Assembly (NCBI RefSeq): GCF_002831665.1
Contig: NZ_CP025118.1
Coordinates: 2,542,001-2,606,000, forward strand
Reading direction: 5' to 3'
DNA from: Lacinutrix sp. Bg11-31
Lineage (GTDB): Bacteria > Bacteroidota > Bacteroidia > Flavobacteriales > Flavobacteriaceae
DNA: 64,000 nt
In this document: positions 24,895 to 35,653 of the stretch, piece by piece
Layout: every line of letters begins with the position of its first letter
How positions within the stretch are numbered: position 1 is the first letter of the stretch
Program-made: the position numbers and the translations under genes
The notes under the pieces: generated by a model
What the model saw: the letters and a program-made list of their open reading frames with translations, nothing else
Told to the model about the DNA's origin: nothing
The model's database searches: none

Positions 24895-26439
24895 ATGAAT
24901 AAAGAATTGATTATCAGATCTAATTCTGACGGTGTTGATTTTGCCTTATTAAAAGATGGAAAACTTATTGAATTACATAAGGAAGAAGATAGTAACAACT
25001 TTGCTGTTGGTGATGTGTTTATTGCCAAAATACGTAAAGCTGTTCCTGGACTAAATGCTGCATTTGTAAATGTAGGTTACGAGAAAGATGCATTCTTGCA
25101 TTATCACGATTTAGGGCCAAAAATATCTTCTCTCTTACAATTCACAAAACGTGTAAGCACAGGTAAATTAAACGACTTCTCATTAAAAGATTTCCCATTT
25201 GAGAAAGATATTGACAAAGACGGCAAAATTGCCAATGTTATAAAGTCAAATCAATCCATGTTGGTACAAATTGTAAAGGAACCTATTTCTACAAAAGGCC
25301 CAAGAATAAGCTCTGAGCTTTCTATTGCTGGTAGATACATAGTTTTAGTACCTTTTAGCGACCGTATTTCTATTTCACAAAAAATTGAGGACAAAGCAGA
25401 AAAAGACAGACTAAAACGTTTGGTAAAAAGTATTACACCAAAAGGTTTTGGAATTATTGTACGCACAGTGGCAGAGGGAAAAAAAGTAGCCGAATTAGAT
25501 AAAGATTTACAAAATTTGTTAGGTCGTTGGACCACAATGTGTAAAAAGCTACATAAAGCACATCATCCCTCTAAAGTACATGGCGAGTTAAATAAAGCCT
25601 CTTCAATGTTAAGAGACATTTTTAACGACTCGTTTACGGGTATTCAAGTAGACGATGAAGCGCTTTACGCTCAAATTAAAGATTATGTGCAAGAAATTGC
25701 ACCAAATAAAGAATCAATAGTCAAACTACATCAATCTAACACTCCTATTTTTGAAAAATTTGGAGTCGATAGACAAATTAAAACCGCTTTTGGAAAAACG
25801 GTTTCAATGGCAAAAGGTGCCTATTTAGTTATAGAACACACAGAAGCTTTACATGTAGTTGATGTAAACAGTGGAAACAGGTCTAACAAGGCTAATTCCC
25901 AAGAAGAAACAGCCTTAGAGGTTAATATGATTTCTGCTACTGAAGTTGCAAGACAACTTCGCCTTCGAGATATGGGAGGAATTATTGTTGTAGATTTTAT
26001 TGATCTTAATAAAGCTGAAAACAGAAAAAAACTCTTTAATCATCTTCGTGATGAAATGAAAGATGATAGAGCTAAACACAAAATATTACCTCCAAGTAAA
26101 TTTGGATTGATTCAAATTACAAGACAAAGAGTTAGACCAGAAATGAACATTAAAACCAGAGAGGAAGATCCTAATGGTAATAATACAGAAGAGGTTGAAG
26201 CTCCAATTGGAATACTAACTAAAATCAATCATGATTTAGAGGTATTATTAAAAAAAGACTATACTAAGGTGACTTTAAACACACATCCTTTTATAGCAGC
26301 CTTCTTAACAAAAGGCTTTCCATCTATTCGTTCAAAATGGTTTTTTGAACACAAAAAATGGGTTAAAATACAACCCAGAGATGCTTACACATACTTAGAA
26401 TATCATTTTTTAGATAAAAATGGTGAACAAATTAAATAG
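24895..26439 (+). CDS. rng: Ribonuclease G/E family endoribonuclease
   Basis: 514 residues, RNase G size. The N-terminal S1 domain (about 36-120) has AVPGLNAAFVNVGYEKDAFLHYHDL. The catalytic DNase I-like region has VVDVNSGNRS and IIVVDFIDL, whose two aspartates bind Mg2+. The FGLIQITRQR segment follows, then a C-terminal thioredoxin-like part. The Zn-link CPxC cysteines of RNase E/G are not visible near FGLIQITRQRVRPEMN, which is common in Bacteroidota. It processes rRNA and mRNA in the cytoplasm. Monocistronic between two terminators. Confidence 0.93.
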   Translation: MNKELIIRSNSDGVDFALLKDGKLIELHKEEDSNNFAVGDVFIAKIRKAVPGLNAAFVNVGYEKDAFLHYHDLGPKISSLLQFTKRVSTGKLNDFSLKDFPFEKDIDKDGKIANVIKSNQSMLVQIVKEPISTKGPRISSELSIAGRYIVLVPFSDRISISQKIEDKAEKDRLKRLVKSITPKGFGIIVRTVAEGKKVAELDKDLQNLLGRWTTMCKKLHKAHHPSKVHGELNKASSMLRDIFNDSFTGIQVDDEALYAQIKDYVQEIAPNKESIVKLHQSNTPIFEKFGVDRQIKTAFGKTVSMAKGAYLVIEHTEALHVVDVNSGNRSNKANSQEETALEVNMISATEVARQLRLRDMGGIIVVDFIDLNKAENRKKLFNHLRDEMKDDRAKHKILPPSKFGLIQITRQRVRPEMNIKTREEDPNGNNTEEVEAPIGILTKINHDLEVLLKKDYTKVTLNTHPFIAAFLTKGFPSIRSKWFFEHKKWVKIQPRDAYTYLEYHFLDKNGEQIK

Positions 26440-26440
26440 A

Positions 26441-26472
26441 AAAAAGCCGCAACTTACGTTGCGGCTTTTTTG
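26441..26472 (+). terminator. Intrinsic terminator after RNase G gene
   Basis: AAAAAGCCGCAAC-n4-GTTGCGGCTTTTTT directly after the stop codon. Confidence 0.9.
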
Positions 26473-26630
26473 GTTTTATACTAAAATAAAGGCATAACAA
26501 AACCAGAGAAATTAAATTCTTTTGTTTTTTTACTTTACAAATCATTGCTATTAGTATAGAACATATAGATAGATTTAAATTATATTTTTAGCGCTTGAAA
26601 CAGATTTCTCATCACATAAAACATTAAAAC

Positions 26631-26668
26631 AAAAAAAAGGTGCAACATATGTTGCACCTTTTTTTTGT
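26631..26668 (-). terminator. Intrinsic terminator, end of the T9SS substrate operon
   Basis: GGTGCAACATATGTTGCACC palindrome flanked by A-run and T-run, so it can act in both directions. It lies about 40 bases after the minus-strand OmpA-family gene and backs the RNase G terminator. Confidence 0.85.
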
Positions 26669-26708
26669 TTTAATGAAGCTATTATAGCTTAGACTATTTT
26701 ACTCCTTT

Positions 26709-28622
26709 TTAATTATTACTTGGTCCACCACTCATAATTCTAAACTGAGTTCTACGGTTTTGTTGGTGTTGGTCTTCTGTACAATTATCACCACAATCTA
26801 CTGCTAATTCTCTTTCGCCTTTTCCAGCTCCTGAGATTCTTATTGCATCGATTCCTTTGGAGATAATATACTGTACCGATGTTTTTGCTCTTCTGTCTGA
26901 TAAAGCATCGTTATAACGGTCTGAAGCTCTAATATCTGTATGTGAGGTTGCATAAATAACCATGTTTGGATACTTATTCATCACTTGTACTAAATTGTCT
27001 AATTCAAAGGCTGCTTTAGCTGTAATGTTAGATTTATCGTAATCAAAATAGATTGGGTTTAATACTACACGCTCTACTTCTATAATTTTCTCGATTGGAT
27101 CTAATGCAATTTCTACTGCTACTTCCTCTTCGTTACTACCTGCTATAGAAAGTTTGTTACTTTCGTAATCCTTCATAGTTACTTGTAGTTCTGTTTCTGT
27201 TTCACATTCTACAATGTATTCTACTATTCCTTCTGCATTTGCGGTTTTAGTAGACAAGATGTTACCTTTACTATCTACTAAAGATGCTGTTGCTCCTGCT
27301 AATGGTGCTTTTGTTTTGTTGTCTAATATTGTAGCTATAATTTGTACATCGCAAAGTGGTTGTATTTTTTTAATCGCATAAATATCATCATCTCCTTTTC
27401 CGCCTTCACGGTTTGAAGACACAAAACCTTCGCCTGTTTCCTCGTTCATTGAGAATGCAAAATCGTCTCCATTAGAGTTTATCGGTATTCCAACATTTCT
27501 AATCGGTGCCATTTTTCCATCGATTTCTTTTGTATAAAACACATCCATACCTCCAAGTCCTAAATGACCTGTTGATGAGAAATAAAGTGTGTTGTTATCA
27601 CTTATGTGTGGAAACATTTCATGACCTTCTGTGTTTACTTTTTGTCCCATGTTTATAGGAGTACCTATTTGACCATTACCATCGATAGTGGCTTTGTAGA
27701 TGTCGTACCTTCCAAAACCACCTGGCATATCACTTGCAAAGTATAATGTATTACCATCTGCACTTACGCTTGGGTTTTTTATAGAATAGTTTCTACTGTT
27801 TATTGTTAATGCTTCTATGTTAGAGAACTTGTCTCCACTTTTAGTTGCTTGGAACATATGTAATACACTGTACTTTGTGTTAGATACTGAATCTTTCTCG
27901 TAGATGTTTTCGTAAAAACTCTCTCTTGAGAAATATACGGTATTCCCGTTTGGAGAGAATGACATTAAACCTTCATGGTATTTTGTATTCATTTTATCTC
28001 CTAACATTGTTTCTTCTTGGTACGACCCATCTTCTGCTTTTGTAAAAGAGTACATGTCTAAAAACGGTTGTTCGTTCCATCCGTAATTTTTTCTAGCATC
28101 GTTTCTTGCCGAAGAGATGTATAATTTTCCATCTTTAACAGTGCCTCCAAAATCTGATACAGCCGAATTAATATCCATATTCTGAACATTAAATTTCTTC
28201 CCACCTTTTAAAATTTTTGGTAAGTAATCTGGGTTGGATAAAAACATTGCTGCTCTATCGTCTCCTGGACGCATAGATGCAAACTTTTTCATTTGTGTGT
28301 TTGAGACTTCGTATTTTCCGTTTGCTTTTAGCATTTCAGAATACTTATAAATCATTTCTGGCTCTTGTGAAGTTTCTAAGGCTTTTGCATACCACTTTTC
28401 TGCTTCTAGAGTATTAAAAACATTATAATTTGCTTCTGCTAAACGTCCGTAAACGTATGCATCTGCTGTTCCTTTTTCGGTTAGCTTAGTATAGTCCTCT
28501 ATGGCTTCTACAAATTGATATTTCGCAAAATGTTTATCGGCTTTCTTTGTTGCCTTAGTTTGCGCTGTCAGGCTAAAGCTACTTAGAATGACTAGTGTTA
28601 TAATTAGTTTTAAATGTTTCAT
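26709..28622 (-). CDS. OmpA-family protein with TPR and PD40 repeats
   Basis: 637 residues. Signal peptide about 1-20. TPR-like repeats (about 25-110) are followed by WD40-like PD40 beta-propeller repeats (about 160-420, for example LYFASDMPGGFGRYDIY and LYFSSTGHLGLGGMDVF). A carboxypeptidase-regulatory-like domain comes next (about 430-510), then a C-terminal OmpA domain (YFDYDKSNIT, TSHTDIRASDRYNDALSDRRA) that binds peptidoglycan. Resembles PorE-type or SprF-linked OmpA proteins accompanying T9SS substrates. Last gene of a three-gene operon, 32 bases after porP/sprF. Confidence 0.9.
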   Translation of the reverse strand: MKHLKLIITLVILSSFSLTAQTKATKKADKHFAKYQFVEAIEDYTKLTEKGTADAYVYGRLAEANYNVFNTLEAEKWYAKALETSQEPEMIYKYSEMLKANGKYEVSNTQMKKFASMRPGDDRAAMFLSNPDYLPKILKGGKKFNVQNMDINSAVSDFGGTVKDGKLYISSARNDARKNYGWNEQPFLDMYSFTKAEDGSYQEETMLGDKMNTKYHEGLMSFSPNGNTVYFSRESFYENIYEKDSVSNTKYSVLHMFQATKSGDKFSNIEALTINSRNYSIKNPSVSADGNTLYFASDMPGGFGRYDIYKATIDGNGQIGTPINMGQKVNTEGHEMFPHISDNNTLYFSSTGHLGLGGMDVFYTKEIDGKMAPIRNVGIPINSNGDDFAFSMNEETGEGFVSSNREGGKGDDDIYAIKKIQPLCDVQIIATILDNKTKAPLAGATASLVDSKGNILSTKTANAEGIVEYIVECETETELQVTMKDYESNKLSIAGSNEEEVAVEIALDPIEKIIEVERVVLNPIYFDYDKSNITAKAAFELDNLVQVMNKYPNMVIYATSHTDIRASDRYNDALSDRRAKTSVQYIISKGIDAIRISGAGKGERELAVDCGDNCTEDQHQQNRRTQFRIMSGGPSNN

Positions 28623-28654
28623 CTGGTCGTGTCTTTTATGTTAGCTTATGTGGT

Positions 28655-29560
28655 TTAGAAATAACGTGGTGAGCGTGATACTTTTCTTGGTAAATCGATA
28701 TCGAAGTTTATAAAGATCTCGTGAGAAGCATCTGTAACTACGTTTAATTCCGATTGAATAGCATCGTAAGCATAGCCTATTCTAAGTGATGGTGAAACCA
28801 TAAAGTTTACCATACCACTAAATGAATCGTCTAGTCTGTATCCTGCTCCTATTTCTACAACATCGTACATGAAAAGATTTAGGTTTGCATCATAACTTAT
28901 TGGTGCATCGAAAGCAAACTTTAATAAAGCGTGTGGCTTTAATTTAAAGTTTTCTGACAAATCAAACACATAACCTGCTGCTGCAAATAAATGTTCTGTT
29001 TCCGAACCTATTTTTCTACCATCTGAATCTAAATGTGTTCCATTTAGAATGTTTGGCATCGAAGCAGAAACATACCAAAGATTAGGTTGGTATAAATATA
29101 ATCCTGCTCCTATATTAGCTGTAGTTTCATTAACATCTTGTGAGAAAAAAGGATCGTCTTCGTCTATAGTTTCAATACTTGCTAAACCAATATCGTGGAA
29201 AGTTCCACCAGCTTTTAAACCAAAAGCTAATTTAGTCGCATTGCCTACTGGTAATGTATAAGAGAAATCTACATAAACATTGGTCTCACTTACTGGCCCA
29301 ACTTCATCACTAATTAGTGATAAACCTAAACCTACTCTGTTACCTACTGGAGAGTGAATGGCTAATGTTGCTGTACTTGGTGAACCTTCTAGGCCTACCC
29401 ATTGACTTCTGTATAATGCACCTATGGATACACTCTCGCTTGATCCTGCATACGCAGGATTGATCACATTCATATTGTACATGTATTGCGTGTACTGTGG
29501 ATCTTGCTGCGCTTGTACACCTATAGCTACTAGGAATACGATATATAGTATGTTCTTCAT
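28655..29560 (-). CDS. PorP/SprF-family type IX secretion system outer-membrane protein
   Basis: 301 residues. A signal peptide (about 1-17, ending VQA) is followed by QQDPQYTQYMYNMNVINPAYAGS, the signature start of PorP/SprF proteins. A beta-barrel with alternating hydrophobic strands ends RKVSRSPRYF. SprF of F. johnsoniae is needed for secretion of the type B-sorted adhesin SprB; members are usually encoded beside their substrate. Here the 1607-residue type B protein lies 31 bases upstream and the OmpA-family gene 32 bases downstream on the same strand, so this is probably its dedicated partner. Confidence 0.93.
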   Translation of the reverse strand: MKNILYIVFLVAIGVQAQQDPQYTQYMYNMNVINPAYAGSSESVSIGALYRSQWVGLEGSPSTATLAIHSPVGNRVGLGLSLISDEVGPVSETNVYVDFSYTLPVGNATKLAFGLKAGGTFHDIGLASIETIDEDDPFFSQDVNETTANIGAGLYLYQPNLWYVSASMPNILNGTHLDSDGRKIGSETEHLFAAAGYVFDLSENFKLKPHALLKFAFDAPISYDANLNLFMYDVVEIGAGYRLDDSFSGMVNFMVSPSLRIGYAYDAIQSELNVVTDASHEIFINFDIDLPRKVSRSPRYF

Positions 29561-29591
29561 CTGTATTATTGTTGGTTTCTAGTTAGTTGGA

Positions 29592-32500
29592 TTATTTGTT
29601 TTCTCTGTTAATGTATACCCAAGCGGCTTTTGTTTTATTGCCTTGGTAATTCATTACATAATAATAAGTTCCTACTGGTAACTCATCACCATCTAATGAT
29701 TGTCCATGCCACTCATCTAAATAATTTGTCTTCTCGTAAACCTTAACTCCGTTTCTATTGAAAATCGTTAAGCTTTGAACATCATAACTACTTAAATCGA
29801 AGGTGTCATTTAATCCATCTGTTCCTGGAGAAATACCTTGTGGTATAACACAGGTAGCTAATTCTTCTACTGTTACCATCTCTGTTGAAGTACATTGAAG
29901 AGTAGCTCCATTAAAAGTTACCATTATCTCATAATCACCAGCTAAGAGCACTGTGTTTAATGTAAGATCTGTTTGTCCTGCAATTGTAACTCCTTCATAT
30001 AGCCATTCTATTGTTACTTCAGATTCTGTATAGTTGTTTGCAGTTGCAGTTACAGTAATTGGAACTGTTGCATTTGGACATACTTCGTAAACTACATCTG
30101 TATCGAAAGTAGTAACAGGAACATCTTTAACTATTAAACTGAAAGTTGTTGTTTTATAACAGTCTGATGCTGCACTATTCTGTATTCTAGCAAAAATTGT
30201 TTGCGGATTAGAAGTATTAGAATATGGAGATACTAGAGCATTCATTCCTGCATCTGCATCTAACTGAGATTCATGATAAGTAACTATAAATACTGCTGGA
30301 TCTTGACCGTTAAGCATAGCTGACGTGTTTTGCTCTAAATCGAAATCTTCAGTTCCGTCACGAGACTCATCATCACATAACTCTAAGTCATCTACTCCTG
30401 TAATTTCAGGAAGTGCTCCTAATACCACTAATTCAAATGTTGTATTAGTACTCGCACATCCAGATCCTGTTCCTACAGAATCTACATCCTCTACTCTTAC
30501 GAAGATAATTGTTCCATCTACAGCAGAATAAGGTGAAATTAAAGCATTAGCTCCAGTTTGCGCATCATTTAAAGTTGCATGGTATGTTACTAAAAAGTCC
30601 GCAGCATTTTGTCCAGCAGAATCTAAAATAACACTAGATAATCCATTTAAATTAAAGTCCTCAATTCCATCTCCAGACTCGTCATCACAAGTAGTAATTG
30701 ACACCTCATCTTGAGGAACACTATTTACTACTGCTTCTTGATATAAGTTAACTACTACAGCATTAGTAGCATTACCCATACACTGTGCATCGTATGCAGT
30801 AACAGAATAAGTATTAGATTCTGTTACAGTAATTGAAGATGTTGTTAAAGTAGGATCAAAGATTCCGTTTACAGACCATTCGAAAGTATCTGCAAAAGGA
30901 GAATCTGCTTCTAATGTAATAGAATCAAAACCACATAAATTAGTTACTGATGGTGTTGTTTCGTCATTATCGTCATCAATAAAAGCAGTATCATTACTTA
31001 CAATATCTACAGTTATCTCTCCACTTAATGTTCCTGCGTTAGGATCTGGATTATTTGGATCAAGATTAGTTTGATTTATTTGAATAATCCCTGGGTCTTG
31101 ATCGTAGTTAGTAATAAGGACAATATAAATATCTCCTGCCACTGCTCCAATAATTTCAAAATTTTCTATTGCTGCAGCAGAAAAACTACAAGCTGTTACT
31201 GGTGTTGATGGGTAATCGCCACCATTACAATAATCGTCTCCTGCGTTAAAAGGTCCCCAAATTGCAAAATCGACATCTAATTCTTGTCCTATAGGATCTC
31301 CTAAAACATTGAAAGCAGTATTTTGAACCATTTCAATATTAATATCTCCAGAAGTACCAATTTCTATAATACTAAATGTTGGATTTGGAGAACTTCCTAA
31401 ACAATCTATTTGACCTAATCCTGGAAGAACACCTATAGTATTGTAGCTATATAAATCATCACCACCTGGACAAAGGTTTTCTGTTGTATCACATGTTATG
31501 TTAACAGGTGCTTCATATGGTGTGATACATAAATCAAACGTTGTTGTTTCTTCATCACTATTATTAGAGTATACTCTAATATAATAAGTATCTCCAATAA
31601 CTAATTGAGGTGTCACACTTGAAAGTAAATCGAAACCAGAAGTACAACTAATTTCTGTTAGCGCTCCACAAGTTCCTTCATAAACTGCATGACCAATATT
31701 AAAAGTAGTACTTCCTGCTAAATTAGCTAAAGCAATTAATTGATATTCACTTGTAGCTTCAAACTGAAACCAAACATCATCATCAGGATCACCACCACAT
31801 GATGGGTCTGCTACTCCAGAAGGTGTAGCTTCCTGTAGTGTTCCAGGAGTACTCATTTCGCATATAAAACTATCATTTACAACTGCTACAGTAGCAAATT
31901 CACAATTATCATTAACTGGTGGACATGCTGCTAATACTAATACTGGACTTGTAGATGAACAAGTATCCTGTTCACTAGTTACTGTGAAAATAATATCAGT
32001 ATTAAAAGGATATGGTCCAAATTGTATAACACCTGTTGTAGACATGACTCCTAATGTAGGCGCACCTCCTTGATTATCTTGTATTTGAACAGATGTTGCA
32101 CCACCAAAATAAGTGACTTCTACATCTACTAAAAACTGATCACCATTTGCACAATCATCTACTATAGCGTAAGTAGCTACAGGATCAAAACAAGTTGGAG
32201 CCTCGCTAAAAGTAACATCGTCTATTGCGATATCATCATAAAAATCTCCAGTTACAGTTTCAGAGAATATAAATCTAGCTTGAACATCTCCAGTAATTGT
32301 AAGCCCACTAAGATCTATAAATTTTTCTTCCCAACCATTGGTGTTTGTATTGTAAGTTCCCATTGGATTCCATGCTGCTCCATCCCAAACTTCTACGTCT
32401 AAGGTAGAATTGGCATTGCCTTCATTATCACTAATTTCATAAAAGGAAAGTGTTGGTGCTGCTAATGGAGAGACATCCACTAAAGGTGTGTATAAAGTTG

Positions 32501-34412
32501 ATGGACCATCATTACCTGAAGCATCAACTACAGCGTAATATAAATTAGTTGCAGTAGTACCTGTAATAACTCCTAAATTACCAACGTGATTTGGTCCTGT
32601 AAGATTAAATTCCCAATCTTCTCCACCATCCATTGTCCAACATAATGGAATTGTTCCTCCATTTTCGAAACCTTCCGTATATGGTGCTACAAAAGTTGTA
32701 CATTCTGTTGAAAAATTAATTGGTCCAACCCAAGTACCTAAATCTGTACCACATACTGTTCTTACATATACTTCGTAATCTGTAGCAGGTGTTAATCCCA
32801 TTTCTACATATGGCGCATTATCTGTAGTTGCTGTACCAGCAACTGTAGGAATACCCGTTCCTGGTGTTTGAACAGAAACTTCCCATCCTGTCTCACCTCC
32901 AAAAACATCCCAAGATAAGTTAGCTGTTGTTGCAGTTGACGAATCAAAAGCTAAATTAGCAACATCAGGACAGTTAGGAATTGCTCTAACTTGAAAATTA
33001 TCTACAAATGCTTCATTATCTTCTGGATCATTAACCGTTCCTTCAGATCCTAAAATTCCAAATTGTACGTTTTGTCCAGAATAAGCTGTTAAGTCATATA
33101 CAGGGTGTAGGCCTGTTACTGGAAAAGTAGAAGTAGAATCCCAAGTTTCTAATATTGTCCATGTTACACCTAAATCTGTTGAGATTAAAAACTGCACGAT
33201 ATCATCTGATCCTAAAGTCCCTGGATTGGTAGTACTACCATACTCCATAACTCCTAAATCAAACTCTGCCTGAAATGGGCCTCCTGTTAAATCAAACGAA
33301 GGAGATAATATCCAGTCGCTTTTTGCTGCTAACCATAGGTTAATACTGTAAGCGCCTTGAAATCCATTATTTAAAAAACCATCTTGATTCCAAGATCCAG
33401 CACCAACATTTCCAGGACCAGTGGTAGCATCTCCACTATCTGCTTCATCCCAACAATCTGCTGGAATAGTTGTGAAATCTTCCATATAGTCAGGAATAAA
33501 TGCAGCACATTCTGTTGTAAAGTTAAATGGTCCAGACCATATACTAAAGTCTCCACCACAACTTGTTCTTACGTAAAATTCGTAATCGGTTATTGGAGCT
33601 AAAGTAGCATCTTGATATGTAGGAGTAGTATTTACCAATACACCGTTTCCAGTTGGAATACCTGTTCCTGCAGTTTGCACTATAGCTTCCCAGGTTGTTT
33701 CTGCTCCTCCTGCTACCCATAAAAGATCAACCGTTGAAGAAGACACACTAACCAAAGTAATATTTGAAGGTTCTGCGCATGTTACTTCAAATACAGATAT
33801 ATCATCGAAACCAACACCTTCATCAGGTACTGAACCATCTGAACCAAACGCAAAACGTAATTGCACATTAGTTTGCCCAGCTAACCCTGTTAATGCATGA
33901 CTAGCGACAACCCAACCGTTAGATCCAGTTCCATTACGCCCTGTCCAACCCTCTTGTTGTCCTCCAGGATTTCCATTTATTGTACCATCTGTATACCAGT
34001 TACCTGCATCTCCAAAGGCTCCAACATTAACCCATGTTGTACCTCCATCTATTGATGATTGTAAGACTGTTCCATCCCAACTGTTTTCTGACTCCCACCA
34101 TAAACTAAAAGATATAGCTGGCGCAGCCAATGTTGAAAGATCAAAAATAGGACTAGTTACTGTTGATGATTCTGAATTATTATAATCTCCAGTTAAATTT
34201 GTTACCCAAGAATTTGCTCCTGAAGCAGCAGTACTAATAACAGTTGCTGTAGGTGTTCCTAAAGCCCAAGTTCCATTTGTTGCATTATCTGCAGTCCATC
34301 CACCATCACCTGCTTCAAAATCTTCAGAGTATGGAAAAGTAGTAATTTGCGCATTGACATTTAGACCCAGTAGTATGGTTATAATAGCCAATAAAAGTGT
34401 AATTTTTTTCAT
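29592..34412 (-). CDS. Giant T9SS type B sorting-domain surface protein
   Basis: About 1606 residues from ATG 34412. The open frame reaches a TTG at 34427 and another ATG is at 34415. Signal peptide about 1-22. Two or more MAM/concanavalin-like segments (FSLWWESENSWDGT, FDDISVFEVTC) alternate with fibronectin type III-like domains (ITDYEFYVRTSCGG, ATDYEVYVRTVCG). SprB-like and PKD-like segments follow (EDFDLEQNTSAMLNGQDPA). The C-terminus is a gliding-motility-associated type B domain (LNDTFDLSSYDVQSLTIFNRNG). Predicted cell-surface adhesin or matrix protein, exported by T9SS. First gene of the operon with PorP/SprF and OmpA proteins. Confidence 0.9.
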   Translation of the reverse strand: MKKITLLLAIITILLGLNVNAQITTFPYSEDFEAGDGGWTADNATNGTWALGTPTATVISTAASGANSWVTNLTGDYNNSESSTVTSPIFDLSTLAAPAISFSLWWESENSWDGTVLQSSIDGGTTWVNVGAFGDAGNWYTDGTINGNPGGQQEGWTGRNGTGSNGWVVASHALTGLAGQTNVQLRFAFGSDGSVPDEGVGFDDISVFEVTCAEPSNITLVSVSSSTVDLLWVAGGAETTWEAIVQTAGTGIPTGNGVLVNTTPTYQDATLAPITDYEFYVRTSCGGDFSIWSGPFNFTTECAAFIPDYMEDFTTIPADCWDEADSGDATTGPGNVGAGSWNQDGFLNNGFQGAYSINLWLAAKSDWILSPSFDLTGGPFQAEFDLGVMEYGSTTNPGTLGSDDIVQFLISTDLGVTWTILETWDSTSTFPVTGLHPVYDLTAYSGQNVQFGILGSEGTVNDPEDNEAFVDNFQVRAIPNCPDVANLAFDSSTATTANLSWDVFGGETGWEVSVQTPGTGIPTVAGTATTDNAPYVEMGLTPATDYEVYVRTVCGTDLGTWVGPINFSTECTTFVAPYTEGFENGGTIPLCWTMDGGEDWEFNLTGPNHVGNLGVITGTTATNLYYAVVDASGNDGPSTLYTPLVDVSPLAAPTLSFYEISDNEGNANSTLDVEVWDGAAWNPMGTYNTNTNGWEEKFIDLSGLTITGDVQARFIFSETVTGDFYDDIAIDDVTFSEAPTCFDPVATYAIVDDCANGDQFLVDVEVTYFGGATSVQIQDNQGGAPTLGVMSTTGVIQFGPYPFNTDIIFTVTSEQDTCSSTSPVLVLAACPPVNDNCEFATVAVVNDSFICEMSTPGTLQEATPSGVADPSCGGDPDDDVWFQFEATSEYQLIALANLAGSTTFNIGHAVYEGTCGALTEISCTSGFDLLSSVTPQLVIGDTYYIRVYSNNSDEETTTFDLCITPYEAPVNITCDTTENLCPGGDDLYSYNTIGVLPGLGQIDCLGSSPNPTFSIIEIGTSGDINIEMVQNTAFNVLGDPIGQELDVDFAIWGPFNAGDDYCNGGDYPSTPVTACSFSAAAIENFEIIGAVAGDIYIVLITNYDQDPGIIQINQTNLDPNNPDPNAGTLSGEITVDIVSNDTAFIDDDNDETTPSVTNLCGFDSITLEADSPFADTFEWSVNGIFDPTLTTSSITVTESNTYSVTAYDAQCMGNATNAVVVNLYQEAVVNSVPQDEVSITTCDDESGDGIEDFNLNGLSSVILDSAGQNAADFLVTYHATLNDAQTGANALISPYSAVDGTIIFVRVEDVDSVGTGSGCASTNTTFELVVLGALPEITGVDDLELCDDESRDGTEDFDLEQNTSAMLNGQDPAVFIVTYHESQLDADAGMNALVSPYSNTSNPQTIFARIQNSAASDCYKTTTFSLIVKDVPVTTFDTDVVYEVCPNATVPITVTATANNYTESEVTIEWLYEGVTIAGQTDLTLNTVLLAGDYEIMVTFNGATLQCTSTEMVTVEELATCVIPQGISPGTDGLNDTFDLSSYDVQSLTIFNRNGVKVYEKTNYLDEWHGQSLDGDELPVGTYYYVMNYQGNKTKAAWVYINRENK

Positions 34413-34583
34413 CATTGCTAATTTCAATTAGTTTAAGTTATGCACTAAACTAATTAAAATTCCAATTGTAGCATCTATAAGTTTCTTATTATAGATTAAG
34501 TACATTTATTAACGACTAAAAGCGTTAATTTTAAAAGCGTTCACAAACCTCTTCAAAACACACATAACTGTTAAATTATCACT

Positions 34584-35621
34584 TTATGGAGCTGGATTAG
34601 GAATTACGTTATGAATCTCGTTAATGCTATTCAAAATATCGTTGTTTAAATCTATATTAACACTACTAATATTTTCTTTAAGTTGTTCTAAATTTGTTGC
34701 TCCAATAATATTGCTTGTTATAAATTCTCTTTGATTTACGAAAGCTAAAGACATTTGCGCTAAAGACATATTATTAACCTCTGCTAATTCTAAATATTTT
34801 TGTGTTGCTTTTGTAGCTTGATCACTACTATATCTGGCAAATCTTGGAAATAATTTTAATCTAGAGTTTTCTCCTGCAGTATTTTTAATATATTTTCCAG
34901 ACAAAACTCCAAAAGCCATAGGCGAGTATGCTAATAACCCAATATTTTCACGCATTGACACTTCTGCCATATCACCTTCGTAAACACGATTTAAAAGTGA
35001 ATACGCATTTTGTATAGTAACTGGTTTTGGTAAATTGTTTTTTCTTGATTCTTCAAGATAACGCATGGTTCCCCAAGCTTTCTCGTTAGACAAACCAATG
35101 TGTCTAATTTTACCTTCTTTAATAACGGTATCCAAACTTTCTAAAACTTCTTTAAAGTTATCTTCCCACTTATCGTTTGGATTATGTTTATAATCTCTAA
35201 CTCCAAAGGTATTTGTTTCTCTTTCTGGCCAATGCAACTGGAACAAATCGATATAATCTGTTTGCAATCTTTTTAACTCATTATCTACAGCGTCTTTAAT
35301 ACTTTGTTTACTAAAGCCTGTAGTTCTAATATGTGCTGTATAATCTCCGTTTCCTGCAATTTTAGATGCTAAAATGACTTTGTCTCTATTTCCTGTTTTC
35401 TTTAACCAAGTTCCAATAACTTTACTTGTTGCTCCTTGTGTTTCTTTGGCTGCAGGTACAGGATACATTTCGGCAGTATCTATAAAATTAACACCTTGAT
35501 CTATGGCGTAATCTAATTGTAAGTGCCCTTCGTCTTCTGTATTTTGGTTTCCCCAAGTCATAGAACCTAAACAAATTTTACTCACTTTTATATCTGTATT
35601 TGGTAGTGTTGTGTATTTCAT
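34584..35621 (-). CDS. tas: Aldo/keto reductase, Tas family
   Basis: 345 residues from ATG 35621. The frame extends to 35669 through a terminator hairpin, so the longer start is rejected. Strong resemblance to E. coli Tas: GSMTWGNQNTEDEGHLQLDYA, FIDTAEMYPVPA, IDLFQLHWPER, VTIQNAYSLLNR and the ending NPAP. The AKR catalytic tetrad is Asp48, Tyr53, Lys87 and His130. It uses NADPH to reduce carbonyl substrates in the cytoplasm; the physiological substrate of Tas is unclear. It is monocistronic; upstream is the terminator of the OmpA lipoprotein gene. Confidence 0.9.
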   Translation of the reverse strand: MKYTTLPNTDIKVSKICLGSMTWGNQNTEDEGHLQLDYAIDQGVNFIDTAEMYPVPAAKETQGATSKVIGTWLKKTGNRDKVILASKIAGNGDYTAHIRTTGFSKQSIKDAVDNELKRLQTDYIDLFQLHWPERETNTFGVRDYKHNPNDKWEDNFKEVLESLDTVIKEGKIRHIGLSNEKAWGTMRYLEESRKNNLPKPVTIQNAYSLLNRVYEGDMAEVSMRENIGLLAYSPMAFGVLSGKYIKNTAGENSRLKLFPRFARYSSDQATKATQKYLELAEVNNMSLAQMSLAFVNQREFITSNIIGATNLEQLKENISSVNIDLNNDILNSINEIHNVIPNPAP

Positions 35622-35653
35622 AGTGTAGATCGTTTCTTTTTTTTTATAAATAT

